Source: Nocardia veterana NBRC 100344 (GTDB lineage: Bacteria > Actinomycetota > Actinomycetes > Mycobacteriales > Mycobacteriaceae). From it: 64,000 nt of DNA. The notes under the pieces were generated by a model, which saw nothing but the letters and a program-made list of their open reading frames with translations, was not told where the DNA came from and searched no databases. Made by a program: the position numbers and the translations under genes. Of the stretch, positions 28,566 to 37,307 are shown piece by piece. The stretch's first letter is position 1. Every line of letters starts with the position of its first letter. The stretch spans positions 1 through 64,000 of the forward strand of contig NZ_BAGM01000113.1 in the NCBI RefSeq assembly GCF_000308855.1, written 5' to 3'.

Positions 28566-29902
28566 CAGCGCTCTTCGGGGCGCAGGTCGCGGGCGAGGCG
28601 GAAACCGGCGAAGATCTGGCGGCGAATCGGATGGTCCCAATTCCGGAAGGTGCTGCGGCAGGCGACCGGATCGGTGCCGAAGGAACCACCGCGCAGGACG
28701 CGGTAGTCGCCGCCGAAGAACACCTCGGAGTATTCGCGATACGGGAAGGCCGCGAAGCCCGGATACGGATCGAAACCCGACGCGGTCCATTCCCAGACGT
28801 CACCGATCAGCTGGTGCACCCCGAGCGGCGACGCACCGGCGGGATAGGCGCCGACATCGGCCGGTTCCAGGTGCCGCTGGCCCAGATTCGCGGTGGTCTC
28901 GTCGGGTTCGGCATCGCCCCACGGATAGCGGTGAGACCGTCCGGTGGCCGGATCGAAGCGGGCCGCCTTCTCCCATTCGGCCTCGGTGGGTAAACGCTTG
29001 CCGGCCCAGTTGGCATAGGCCTCGGCCTCGAACCAGCACACGTGCACCACCGGCTGCTGCGGGCGCACGGGCTGCAAGGTTCCGAAAACCCTTCGCCACC
29101 AGCGATTGTCCGCGTCGCGCTCCCAGAACTGTGGCGCGGTGAGCTCCGCCTCCGTACGATGCGCCCAACCGCGCGCAGACCAGAGCTCCGGGCGCCGATA
29201 GCCGCCGTCGTCGATGAAGGCCTGGTACTGCGCGTTGGTCACCGGCGCCGCGTCGATCGCGAAGGCCGGTACGTACACCCGATGTTCGGGCCGCTCGTTG
29301 TCGAGCGCCCACGGGTCGGCGGTGGTGCCCATTGTGAATTCGCCTGCGGGAATCACGACTTCGGCGCCGACCGCCACCCGGGCCGCGGGCGCGGGCGGTG
29401 CGGTCAGCACCGCCGCCCCCGCGCGGAGTTGATGGGTGGCCAGCATGGTCTCGTCGTGCTGCTGTTCGTGCTGGGCGATCATGCCGAAGGCGAAGCCGCT
29501 GTCCACCAAGCGATTACCGGCCAACGGGCTGGAATCCAGCACATCCCAGACCTTGTCGCGCACGGTGCCGACGTAGCTGCGGGCCTGGGCCGGATCCAGC
29601 AGTGGCAGGGCGGGGCGGTCGGCGCGGGCGTGCCGGAAGGCGTCGTAGAGGTGATCGATATCGGCGCGCACGGGTTCCCGGCCCCCGACATCGCGCACCA
29701 ACCACAGTTCCTCCTGGTTGCCGATATGGGCCAGGTCCCACACCAGCGGGCTCATCAGCGGCGAGTGCTGAGCCACCAGTTCGGCCTCGTCCACCGCATC
29801 GGTCAACGCGGTCGTGCGAGTCCGGGCCCGGGTGAGGGCCTCGGCGATCCGGGTCCGTAATCGCTCGGTCTCGGCATGATCGGATCCGATGTACAGGGTC
29901 AT
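28565..29902 (-). CDS. egtB: Hercynine oxygenase EgtB
   Basis: This 445-residue non-heme iron sulfoxide synthase joins hercynine and gamma-glutamylcysteine with oxygen. The N-terminal DinB-like domain holds the iron ligands: a His in the WDLAHIGNQEELWL region and the HEQQHDETM motif. The C-terminal formylglycine-enzyme-like domain shows PVTNAQYQAFIDDGGY, RLPTEAEWEKAARFDP and VWEWTASGFDPYPGF. Use of gamma-glutamylcysteine rather than cysteine is supported by egtA and egtC on both sides. A 55-bp gap separates it from egtA. Confidence 0.95.
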   Translation of the reverse strand: MTLYIGSDHAETERLRTRIAEALTRARTRTTALTDAVDEAELVAQHSPLMSPLVWDLAHIGNQEELWLVRDVGGREPVRADIDHLYDAFRHARADRPALPLLDPAQARSYVGTVRDKVWDVLDSSPLAGNRLVDSGFAFGMIAQHEQQHDETMLATHQLRAGAAVLTAPPAPAARVAVGAEVVIPAGEFTMGTTADPWALDNERPEHRVYVPAFAIDAAPVTNAQYQAFIDDGGYRRPELWSARGWAHRTEAELTAPQFWERDADNRWWRRVFGTLQPVRPQQPVVHVCWFEAEAYANWAGKRLPTEAEWEKAARFDPATGRSHRYPWGDAEPDETTANLGQRHLEPADVGAYPAGASPLGVHQLIGDVWEWTASGFDPYPGFAAFPYREYSEVFFGGDYRVLRGGSFGTDPVACRSTFRNWDHPIRRQIFAGFRLARDLRPEER

Positions 29903-29957
29903 CTGCGCTCTCCCATGGGTCGTGACCGGCTCGTCGCACGCGGCGGGACGGCACCGT

Positions 29958-31259
29958 TCATTCCGTCGCCTCCTCCGGTAGGCAGCGGGCGACCGATCCG
30001 TCCGGAATGCGGCCGCTGCGACACCGCCGCGCCGCGGCGCCGATTCGGTCGGCCGCCTCGGCGCCGCGGGCGTGTTCGGCGGCCAGCGTCAACAACTCGA
30101 CGGCGACCGTGCGGATCTGCGGGTCGGCCAGGCCACAGCGGGCGGCCATCGCCCATTCGTCGGCGACCGGGTCGGCCGTTCGGGTCGCCTCCGCCACCAC
30201 CGCCGGCGAGGACATCAACGCGTCCAGGACATGGATCGGCACCGCCCACTGATCGCCGGGTTGCGCGTCCAGATATCGCACCTCGAGGTGCCCGGCGGCG
30301 CGCACGGGCGGAAAGATCGTCGTCAGGTGGTAATCGAGATCCGCGATCTCCGGAGGGCGACCGATCTCGTCGTCGAGGGCGCCACACAGCCAATCCGAGA
30401 AACTTGCCCCCGGCGGCGCGGACCAATCCTCCCCCGCCGCGCCGCGCCGCACGCACAGCAGCGGCACCTCGAGCGCCCAGCGCCCATATTCGGTGACCGG
30501 ATCGGCCCAACTGCGCACCGGTGGCCGCGTACGGGTGTGATCGAGGCGCAACCAGGTCCGCATCCGTTGCGACGCCCACGCACCGACCGGCGCTCCGTAC
30601 AGGACCGGCGAACAGGCGAAGGCCGCGACCAGTGCCGGGCCCACCGCGTACAGCGCCTTCCAGCGGGCCGCGATCTCGGCCCGGTCGGCGCCGGCGTCCA
30701 CGCTGACCTGGGTGGCAGCGGTATTGCACATCATCAGCTTGCCGTAGGGGCCGACGCCGGCGAAGGACCGCTCCATCGCCCGGTAACGCGGCAGCCGCAG
30801 CACGCGGCGGGCCTGACGATCGGCATCGGCCGCGGCGGAGATCATCCGGATGGACCGGGTGCCGAGCAGGCCGGACAGAAAATGGGAATCCTCGAGCAAC
30901 CGCGCGCACAATTGCGCGGCATCGGCGAACGGGGCGCTGGACAGTTCGATCTGACCGCCGGGTTCGATGGTGATCCGGCTTCCCCCCGGAAGCACTTTGG
31001 CGGGAGAATCGGGCGAAATGGACTGGGGTGCATAGGGTCCCAACGCGTCCGCGAAGAGCGACAGCTTCGGACGCGAACTCGGCGCCGACGACCCACCGTG
31101 CGCGGTGAGCCACTCCAATTCGGCACCGATCAAGGCAGGCGGCCCCTGCTTGAAACAGACACCTCCCACATACGCCTCCGCGGCGGCGCGTGACGACAGG
31201 CCTGCCCCCGTCTCGGCCGGTGCCCGATCCACCGTTACCGCCATGCCACCCTCCGACAT
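29958..31259 (-). CDS. egtA: Glutamate-cysteine ligase EgtA
   Basis: This 433-residue ATP-dependent ligase makes gamma-glutamylcysteine for EgtB. It belongs to the GCS2 family: VGGVCFKQGPPALIGAELEW near the start with the metal-binding Glu, then ITIEPGGQIELSS, MMCNTAATQVSVDAG and HLEVRYLDAQPGDQW. Two in-frame ATGs (31259 and 31244) each carry an identical GGAGGG ribosome-binding site, so either may be used. It heads the leftward egtABCD operon and is divergent from egtE. Confidence 0.94.
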   Translation of the reverse strand: MSEGGMAVTVDRAPAETGAGLSSRAAAEAYVGGVCFKQGPPALIGAELEWLTAHGGSSAPSSRPKLSLFADALGPYAPQSISPDSPAKVLPGGSRITIEPGGQIELSSAPFADAAQLCARLLEDSHFLSGLLGTRSIRMISAAADADRQARRVLRLPRYRAMERSFAGVGPYGKLMMCNTAATQVSVDAGADRAEIAARWKALYAVGPALVAAFACSPVLYGAPVGAWASQRMRTWLRLDHTRTRPPVRSWADPVTEYGRWALEVPLLCVRRGAAGEDWSAPPGASFSDWLCGALDDEIGRPPEIADLDYHLTTIFPPVRAAGHLEVRYLDAQPGDQWAVPIHVLDALMSSPAVVAEATRTADPVADEWAMAARCGLADPQIRTVAVELLTLAAEHARGAEAADRIGAAARRCRSGRIPDGSVARCLPEEATE

Positions 31260-31271
31260 GCCACCCTCCGA
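31242..31271 (-). promoter_or_regulatory. Duplicated ribosome-binding site and start codon of egtA
   Basis: A perfect 15-bp tandem duplication covers 31242-31256 and 31257-31271. On the minus strand each copy reads TCGGAGGGTGGCATG, although the first T belongs to the upstream join. Each copy supplies GGAGGG four bases before an in-frame ATG. The longer product begins Met-Ser-Glu-Gly-Gly-Met-Ala. Confidence 0.8.
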
Positions 31272-31580
31272 TCAGCCTCCCGGGCACGTACCCGGCCGGC
31301 CCAGCTCCTCACCACCACCGGCTGTGTGGGTTACAACACCGAAGTCCGCCCCGATTCTTCCGCCGACTCGACCCAGGGTAACCGCGGCCACCGACAAAAT
31401 TTCCGACGAAATGATGAACATCCCGGTCACGGGCGTACCGGCGGCACCGCGGGCGCCCGCGGTCCGGGGCCGGGTCGGGCGGCTCCCGGTCCCGCGCGTC
31501 CGGAGCTGTTCGCCCCGCCCGACGGCACGGCGGGCAGCCGATTCGGCGAGCGCGGCCGACGATGACATAACGTCGATGGG
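31260..31580. other. Divergent egtA/egtE promoter region
   Basis: The 321 bases between the egtA and egtE starts must hold promoters in both directions. Besides one copy of the egtA start duplication at the left edge I saw no strong palindrome. Open frames here are Arg/Pro-rich and unconvincing. The last 30 bases before egtE contain GACATAACGTC, a short imperfect palindrome that may belong to the promoter. Confidence 0.5.
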
Positions 31581-32780
31581 GTGCTCGATATCGATCGCCT
31601 GCGCGCGGACATTCCCGCCTACGCCGACGCCGACGGACCACCGCCGGTCTTTCTCGACAGTGCCGGATCCTCGTTACCGCCCCGGGTGGTGATCGACACC
31701 GCCGTCGCGCATCTGCGGCGCGAGGCCGAGGTCGGTGGCTATCGCGCGGCCGCGGAACGACTCGACGACCTGGCCGCGGTCAAAACCGCCATCGCGACCC
31801 TGATCAATGCCGACCCCTCGGCAATCGCCCTCAGCGACAGCGCCTCTCGTTCCTGGGCCGACTTCTTCTATTCGATCCCGTTACGACCCGGCGATCGGAT
31901 CCTGATCTCCGGTTCGGACTACGCGAGCAATGCGATCGCGGCCCTGCAGCGAGCCCGCGCCACCGGCGCCGTCGTCGAGAGCATTCCCAGCGACGACACC
32001 GGCCGGATCGATCTCGCGGCGCTCGACGCGATGCTCGACGAGCGAGTGCGGATCGTCTCGCTGCTGCACACGCCGACCAACGGCGGCCTGGTCAACCCGG
32101 CGGCCGAAGCCACCCGCATCGCCCACCGGGTCGGCGCCCTGGTGCTGCTGGACGCCTGTCAGTCGGTCGGCCAGATCCGCATCGACGTCGCCGAACTCGG
32201 TGTCGACGCACTGTCTGCCACCGGCCGGAAATGGCTACGCGGCCCGCGCGGCACCGGCTTCCTGTACGTGCGCCCGGAGCTGTGCGCCGAACTCGAACCG
32301 GGCCGCCTCGACCTGCACAGCGCGACGTGGACCGGGCCCGCCGACTACCGGCTCGCCCCCGACGCCACCCGATTCGAATTCTGGGAGTGCGATGTGGCGG
32401 CCCGGCTGGGGCTCGGTGCGGCCGTCCGCTATCTGCTCGACCAGGGGCCGGACGAGGTCTTCGCCGCCGTTGCCGCCAATGCCGCCTATCTGCGCCGGCA
32501 CCTGTCCGCTGTTCCCGGCGTCACCGTGCGCGATCTCGGCACCGAACAGTGCGGCATCGTGTCCTTCACCGTCGACGGCGTCGAACCGGTCGAGGTGCGT
32601 GATCGACTGCGCGCAGCCGACATCACGGTGACGGTCAGCCATCGGAGTTCGACACTGCTGGATATGTCGGCGCGGCAACTGGATTCCGTGGTGCGCGCCT
32701 CACCGCACTGCTTCGTGACCACCGACGAGCTCGATCGCTTCCTCGACGCCGTCGACCGCGTTCGTCGAGCGGCCGACTAG
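31581..32780 (+). CDS. egtE: Hercynylcysteine sulfoxide lyase EgtE
   Basis: This 399-residue PLP enzyme of the class V aminotransferase fold cleaves the carbon-sulfur bond of hercynylcysteine sulfoxide to yield ergothioneine. The PLP lysine lies in ATGRKWLRGPRGTGFLYV; VLLDACQSVGQ supplies the cofactor-stacking Asp. The N terminus PPPVFLDSAGSSLPPRVV and SDSASRSWADFFYSIPL fit EgtE. It starts with GTG. It is divergent from egtA instead of following egtD as in mycobacteria. A general cysteine desulfurase is the alternative, but the position argues for EgtE. Confidence 0.88.
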   Translation: MLDIDRLRADIPAYADADGPPPVFLDSAGSSLPPRVVIDTAVAHLRREAEVGGYRAAAERLDDLAAVKTAIATLINADPSAIALSDSASRSWADFFYSIPLRPGDRILISGSDYASNAIAALQRARATGAVVESIPSDDTGRIDLAALDAMLDERVRIVSLLHTPTNGGLVNPAAEATRIAHRVGALVLLDACQSVGQIRIDVAELGVDALSATGRKWLRGPRGTGFLYVRPELCAELEPGRLDLHSATWTGPADYRLAPDATRFEFWECDVAARLGLGAAVRYLLDQGPDEVFAAVAANAAYLRRHLSAVPGVTVRDLGTEQCGIVSFTVDGVEPVEVRDRLRAADITVTVSHRSSTLLDMSARQLDSVVRASPHCFVTTDELDRFLDAVDRVRRAAD

Positions 32781-32790
32781 TCTCGTCGGG

Positions 32791-32839
32791 GGTTCGCCGC
32801 CGCGACCGTCGCAGTCGACGGTCGCCGCGCGGGCGAACC
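32791..32839 (+). terminator. Hairpin after egtE
   Basis: GGTTCGCC at 32791 pairs with GGCGAACC ending at 32839, and GACCGTC pairs with GACGGTC around loop GCAGTC; a few bases between are bulged. It starts ten bases after the egtE stop. No T-run follows, so termination is likely but not certain. Confidence 0.5.
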
Positions 32840-32970
32840 GGGGTTCGACTTCCACCGTGTTATCCGCAGTGACGCAATTCGTATCGACCACGCCGGGCTA
32901 ACACCACACCGGCGTACCGAGATAGTGCAGAGGGTCCGACCGCCGGTCGGGTGGAGACGGGAGTTCGAGG

Positions 32971-34617
32971 GTGAGCCGGTTCACCGAGGAAATGTTCGCG
33001 ACCGCACGTAGTTCCCGGCGGGGGCTGGTCACCGGGGAGCCGGATGCGCCCCTGCGGCGCGGCTGGGACGAGATCCATCGGATCGCGCGACGGATGGCGG
33101 GCGGACTGGCCGCAGCCGGTATCGGGCACGGCGACGCGGTCGGGGTGCTGGCCGGACTGCCGGCCGATATCGCCCCGGTATGCCAGGCGATCTGGATGCG
33201 CGGGGCCTCGATCACGATGCTGCATCAGCCGACCCCGCGCACCGATCTGCAACTGTGGGCGCGCGATACCGAAACCGTGCTGCAGATGATCGACGCCCGG
33301 GCGGTGGTACTCGGCGCCCCGTTCGAAGTGGCGGCTCCGCTGCTGGCCGAACGGGGTATCACCGTCGTGCTGGTGGACGACGCCGCCGCCGGACCGGACA
33401 CCGATCCGCTGCCCACCGCGGAATCCGATATCGCCCTGCAGCAGTTGACGTCCGGCTCGACCGGATCACCGAAGGCGGTGCGGATCACCCACGACAACTT
33501 CTACGTCAACGCCTACGCCATGTTCGATCGGGTGAAGTTCCAGCTGGATCAGGACGTGATGGTCAGCTGGCTGCCGTTGTTCCACGATATGGGGATGGTC
33601 GGATTCCTCAGCGTGCCCATGCAATTCGGCGCCGAGGTGGTCTGCGTGACGCCGATGGATTTTCTCCGGCGGCCGGTGCTGTGGGCCGAGCTGATCTCGA
33701 AGTACCGCGGAACCGTCACCGCCGCACCCAACTTCGCCTATTCGCTGCTGGCCCGGCGCCTCGCCCGCGCCGACGACGACGCCGTGGATCTGAGCAGCGT
33801 GCGATACATGTGGAACGGCGCCGAACCCGTCGACCCGGACACCATGGAGGCGCTCGCCCGCGCCGGTAAGCGGTTCGGTCTCAGTCCCTCCGCGCTGACA
33901 CCGGTGTACGGAATGGCCGAAACCACCCTGGCGGTGTCCATTCCGGATCCGGGCGCGGGCCAGGTGATCGACACCGTGGACGCCGATCTCCTGGAAGCGC
34001 TCGGTAAAGCGGTGCCGGTGACCGATCCGGCCGCCCATCACGGCGCCGTGCGGCGGCTCCCGCTACTGGGCCGGCCGGTCGACAATCTGACCGTGCGCGT
34101 GGTCGACGACGAACGCCGACCGCTGCCGACCCGGTCCGTAGGGGTCCTCGAGGTGCGCGGGCGGGCGGTCTCGTCCGGGTACGTCACGGTCGACGGGTTC
34201 CGGCCCGCGCAGGACGCCGAGGGATGGCTCGACACCGGCGATATCGGCTACCTGACCGAGGACGGGTCGGTGGTGGTCTGCGGGCGGATCAAGGACGTGA
34301 TCATCATGGGCGGGCGCAACATCTTTCCCACCGATATCGAGCGGGCCGCCCTACGGGTCGCCGGCGTGCGCCCCGGCAACGCGGTCGCCGTCCGGCTCGA
34401 CGCCGGGCAGAAGCGGGAAAGTTTCGCGGTTGTGGTGGAGAGCAACGACTTCGCCGATCCCGAGGCCGTGCGCCGGATCGAACACGACGTGGTGCACGAG
34501 GTGTTCTCCGCGGTCGGGGCCCGGCCACGCAGTGTCACCGTCTTGGGGCCGGGCGCGCTGCCCAAGACCTCGTCCGGGAAGTTGCGCCGGTCCGCGACCG
34601 CGGTCCATCTGAGCTGA
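32971..34617 (+). CDS. Fatty acyl-AMP ligase (Pks16-like)
   Basis: This 548-residue adenylating enzyme activates a long acid as acyl-AMP. Core motifs are LQQLTSGSTGSPKAVRITH (phosphate loop), SWLPLFHDMGMVGFLS (typical of the FAAL branch), PVYGMAETTLAVSIPDPGAG, GWLDTGDIGYLTEDG and the C-terminal lysine region LPKTSSGKLRRS. The HDMGMVG and YGMAE pattern separates it from ordinary acyl-CoA ligases. Neighbouring pth and rplY match the place of pks16 (Rv1013) in M. tuberculosis. No polyketide synthase or acyl carrier gene lies nearby, so the acceptor is unknown. It is convergent with the ADP-ribosylglycohydrolase gene. Confidence 0.85.
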   Translation: MSRFTEEMFATARSSRRGLVTGEPDAPLRRGWDEIHRIARRMAGGLAAAGIGHGDAVGVLAGLPADIAPVCQAIWMRGASITMLHQPTPRTDLQLWARDTETVLQMIDARAVVLGAPFEVAAPLLAERGITVVLVDDAAAGPDTDPLPTAESDIALQQLTSGSTGSPKAVRITHDNFYVNAYAMFDRVKFQLDQDVMVSWLPLFHDMGMVGFLSVPMQFGAEVVCVTPMDFLRRPVLWAELISKYRGTVTAAPNFAYSLLARRLARADDDAVDLSSVRYMWNGAEPVDPDTMEALARAGKRFGLSPSALTPVYGMAETTLAVSIPDPGAGQVIDTVDADLLEALGKAVPVTDPAAHHGAVRRLPLLGRPVDNLTVRVVDDERRPLPTRSVGVLEVRGRAVSSGYVTVDGFRPAQDAEGWLDTGDIGYLTEDGSVVVCGRIKDVIIMGGRNIFPTDIERAALRVAGVRPGNAVAVRLDAGQKRESFAVVVESNDFADPEAVRRIEHDVVHEVFSAVGARPRSVTVLGPGALPKTSSGKLRRSATAVHLS

Positions 34618-34627
34618 GCGCCGGCGG

Positions 34628-35725
34628 TCAGTCGGCGTCGGCGTCGATCGGATAGCGATCGCCGAGCGGCGCGCGATCGCCGTACACGAACGCCGCCACC
34701 AGATCGTCGGCAACCTGGGCCAGGTCGTCGCGACCCTCGACCGCCGCGCACCAGTCCAGAGGCAGGGCGTCGAGACCGTGCCGAGCGCCGAGCAGATTGC
34801 CCGTCACCGCGCCGGTGGAGTCGGAATCACCGGAGTGGTTGACCGACAACAGGAATGCACGACGCACATCGCCGGTCCGCTCGGCATCCAGCGCGCAGTA
34901 CACCGCGATGGCCAGGCACTCCTCGGCGACCCAGCCGGCACCGACCTGTTCGACTCCCTCGGGGGTGGCCGGCCCGGCGTCGGCGGCGGTGACCGCTGTG
35001 CGCAGGGCGGCGGCGGTCTCGGCGCCACCGGCCACCGCCGCGACCTGGACGATGGTCTCGTCCACGGCGGTTCGCAGGTCCGCCCCGTTCACCACGCGGT
35101 GGACGAGGGCGGCGAAGGCGCCTGCGGCCAGATAGCCGGTGGGATGACCGTGCGTCAACTGGGCACAGCGCGCCGATACCTCGAATGCCTGCTCGGGGCC
35201 GGCCGCGGCGAGACCGAACGGCGCCGAGCGCATCACCGTGCCACAGCCCTTCGAGTCCGAATTCACCTCGCCCGGAAGGCCGAACGGGTGCGGCGACAGG
35301 TAGCTCTGCTCCTGGCGGGTCAGCCCGCGCATACAGGCGTTACCGGGTGCGCGCACCGCATACAGATACGGCAGACTCGCGAGCCAACCGTCGGGTTGCC
35401 CGGCCGGTCCCGGTTCCCGCTGGGTCCGCAACCAGCGCAGGTAGGCCCGTCGCAGCACCGGCACCGGATCGGCGCCCACCGCGCAACGCAGCAGGCCCTC
35501 GGCGGTGAACAGCGTCATCTGGGTGTCGTCGGTGATCTGCCGAGGCGCGGAATCGGCTGCGGCCGTGGCGAAATCGGTGAGACCGTCGGGCCCGAAACGG
35601 TCCCGGATCTGCTCCAGCTTCAGGAATTCGATCGGCCAGCCCAGTGCGTCCCCGACCGCCCCGCCCAGCAGCGTGCCCCGGTAACGGTCGAAGATCTTCG
35701 TGTAATCCTGCACACCGGGCATCAT
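34628..35725 (-). CDS. ADP-ribosylglycohydrolase family protein
   Basis: This 365-residue hydrolase of the ARH/DraG type removes ADP-ribose from proteins or small molecules using two magnesium ions. The metal ligands lie in GGAVGDALGWPIEFL, in ITDDTQMTLFTAEGLL (Asp-Asp-Thr) and in SVNHSGDSDSTGAVTGNLLG (Asp-Ser-Asp-Ser-Thr). ATG codons at 35725 and 35722 are equivalent; the longer is used. No ADP-ribosyltransferase gene is adjacent. It is 91 bp downstream of pth on the same strand and may be read with it. The target is unknown. Confidence 0.88.
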   Translation of the reverse strand: MMPGVQDYTKIFDRYRGTLLGGAVGDALGWPIEFLKLEQIRDRFGPDGLTDFATAAADSAPRQITDDTQMTLFTAEGLLRCAVGADPVPVLRRAYLRWLRTQREPGPAGQPDGWLASLPYLYAVRAPGNACMRGLTRQEQSYLSPHPFGLPGEVNSDSKGCGTVMRSAPFGLAAAGPEQAFEVSARCAQLTHGHPTGYLAAGAFAALVHRVVNGADLRTAVDETIVQVAAVAGGAETAAALRTAVTAADAGPATPEGVEQVGAGWVAEECLAIAVYCALDAERTGDVRRAFLLSVNHSGDSDSTGAVTGNLLGARHGLDALPLDWCAAVEGRDDLAQVADDLVAAFVYGDRAPLGDRYPIDADAD

Positions 35726-35816
35726 CGCAAACGGACGCCTCGGTGCAATCGTTTCCGCCCGATCGTTGCGATGTGCTCGCCGAGCTCGGTTCAGCGATCG
35801 GTTCCGGGCAAGGGGC

Positions 35817-36395
35817 TCAATGCAATTGGTTCTGCGCGGTTTCCAAACCCACCCGCAGCAGCAGCTCGACCGCATCGGCGGCCTGTTCGACGAGAACCGG
35901 AACCTCTTTGCGTTCGGCCGCCGAGAAGGGCTTGAGCACGAAGTCGGCCGGATCCTGCCGACCGGGCGGACGCCCCACACCGAAGCGCACCCGCAGATAA
36001 TCCTTGGTGGACAACGCATTCGAGATCGAACGCAGTCCGTTGTGGCCGCCCTCGCCGCCGCCGCGTTTGAGCCGCACGGTGCCGAAGGGCAGATCCAGTT
36101 CGTCGTGGACGACGATGATCTCGGTGGCCGGCACCGAGAAGAACCGCGCCAGCGCGGCGACCGGACGCCCGGAGACGTTCATATAGCTGCGCGGCTTGGC
36201 CAGCAGCACCTTCCGGCCGTCGAGCCGAGCTTCGACCAGGTCGGCGCCCGACTTCTTGTGCACGGTGAACCGGCCGCCGATGCGCTCGGCGAGCACATCG
36301 GCGACCAGGAAACCGGCATTGTGCCTGGTGCGCTCGTATTCGGCGCCGGGATTACCCAGCCCGACGACGAGCGCCGGCACGGTCGATTCCGTCAT
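35817..36395 (-). CDS. pth: Peptidyl-tRNA hydrolase
   Basis: This 192-residue enzyme frees tRNA from prematurely released peptidyl-tRNA and is essential in most bacteria. Signature regions are ALVVGLGNPGAEYERTRHNA, where His and Asn are catalytic, ARLDGRKVLLAKPRSYMNVS with the second Asn, VVHDELDLPFG with the catalytic Asp, and GGGEGGHNGLRSI. Length is normal. It follows rplY by 23 bp on the same strand, the same order as rplY-pth in mycobacteria. Confidence 0.97.
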   Translation of the reverse strand: MTESTVPALVVGLGNPGAEYERTRHNAGFLVADVLAERIGGRFTVHKKSGADLVEARLDGRKVLLAKPRSYMNVSGRPVAALARFFSVPATEIIVVHDELDLPFGTVRLKRGGGEGGHNGLRSISNALSTKDYLRVRFGVGRPPGRQDPADFVLKPFSAAERKEVPVLVEQAADAVELLLRVGLETAQNQLH

Positions 36396-36418
36396 CGGAA
36401 AACGGTTGGGGGACCGAC

Positions 36419-37027
36419 TTATTCGGCGCTCTCGCCCTCGCCCTCGGCCTCGCCTTCACCCTCGCCCTCGATGGCCTCGGCGGCCGGCGCGACGATGATG
36501 TTGACGATCAGGGTCTCCGGGTCGCCGGACAGTGCGGCGCCCTTCGGCAGCTCGATCTGACCGGCGGTGATCTGCGTACCGGCCTCCGCGCCCTCGATCG
36601 AGACCTCGATGGACTCGGGCACGTTCAGCGCGTCGACCTCGATGGAGACGGTGGTGGCCTCCTGGGTGACCAGGGTGCCCGGACCCGCATCGCCGGCCAG
36701 CGCGACCGGCACGTCCACGACGACCTTCTCGCCGCGCTTGACGATCAGCAGGTCGGCGTGCTCGATGTAGCGGCGGATCGGGTGCACGACCACGGACTTG
36801 GTCATGGCCAGCTGCTTCTTGCCGTCGATCTCCAGGTCCACGACGGCGTTGGTGCCGTGCTCGCGCAGGATCGCGGCGAAGGCCTGGGCGTTGACCGACA
36901 GATGCTTCGGCGCCTCGCCGTGGCCGTACAGCACGGCGGGAACGTTGCCGGCGCGACGGGTGCGGCGCGCGGCGCCCTTGCCGAATTCGGTGCGGGTCGT
37001 GGCTTCGAGGACGCTGACGTCGGACAT
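36419..37027 (-). CDS. rplY: 50S ribosomal protein L25 / general stress protein Ctc
   Basis: This 202-residue protein has an L25 5S-rRNA-binding domain at the N terminus (LEATTRTEFGKGAARRTRRA, VPAVLYGHGEAP) and the TL5-type C-terminal beta domain found in the Ctc form. It ends in a low-complexity tail of Glu, Gly and Ala. The long form is normal for actinobacteria. It is transcribed with pth. The TetR and acyltransferase genes upstream face away and are separate. Confidence 0.97.
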   Translation of the reverse strand: MSDVSVLEATTRTEFGKGAARRTRRAGNVPAVLYGHGEAPKHLSVNAQAFAAILREHGTNAVVDLEIDGKKQLAMTKSVVVHPIRRYIEHADLLIVKRGEKVVVDVPVALAGDAGPGTLVTQEATTVSIEVDALNVPESIEVSIEGAEAGTQITAGQIELPKGAALSGDPETLIVNIIVAPAAEAIEGEGEGEAEGEGESAE

Positions 37028-37307
37028 GACTGGAATACTCTCCTACGGCTTTCCGGGGCGGACGGTGTGCGGGCCAGGTACCGTCCGGAATGCGGACCGC
37101 CCTGGCGAAAGGGTCTGCTCGTCGGGCGACGACCGCACGACAACGACCGGAAGCCGAGCCGCGTCGATCACGGTGTGCACTGGGTGCGACACCCTCGCCG
37201 AGACAACCTGAGAACAATAGCATGTAGCGGAAAACGCTTCCGCACAGCACCCCGATGCGGTAATGAGCCGCGACACCACCCGGCGGGGCGCGCGGCCCCG
37301 CACCCGG

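Noticed and set aside
27693..28790. Longer 365-codon form of EgtC
   Set aside because: The upstream part overlaps egtB, and EgtC needs the Cys directly after the initiator Met at 28565 for catalysis.
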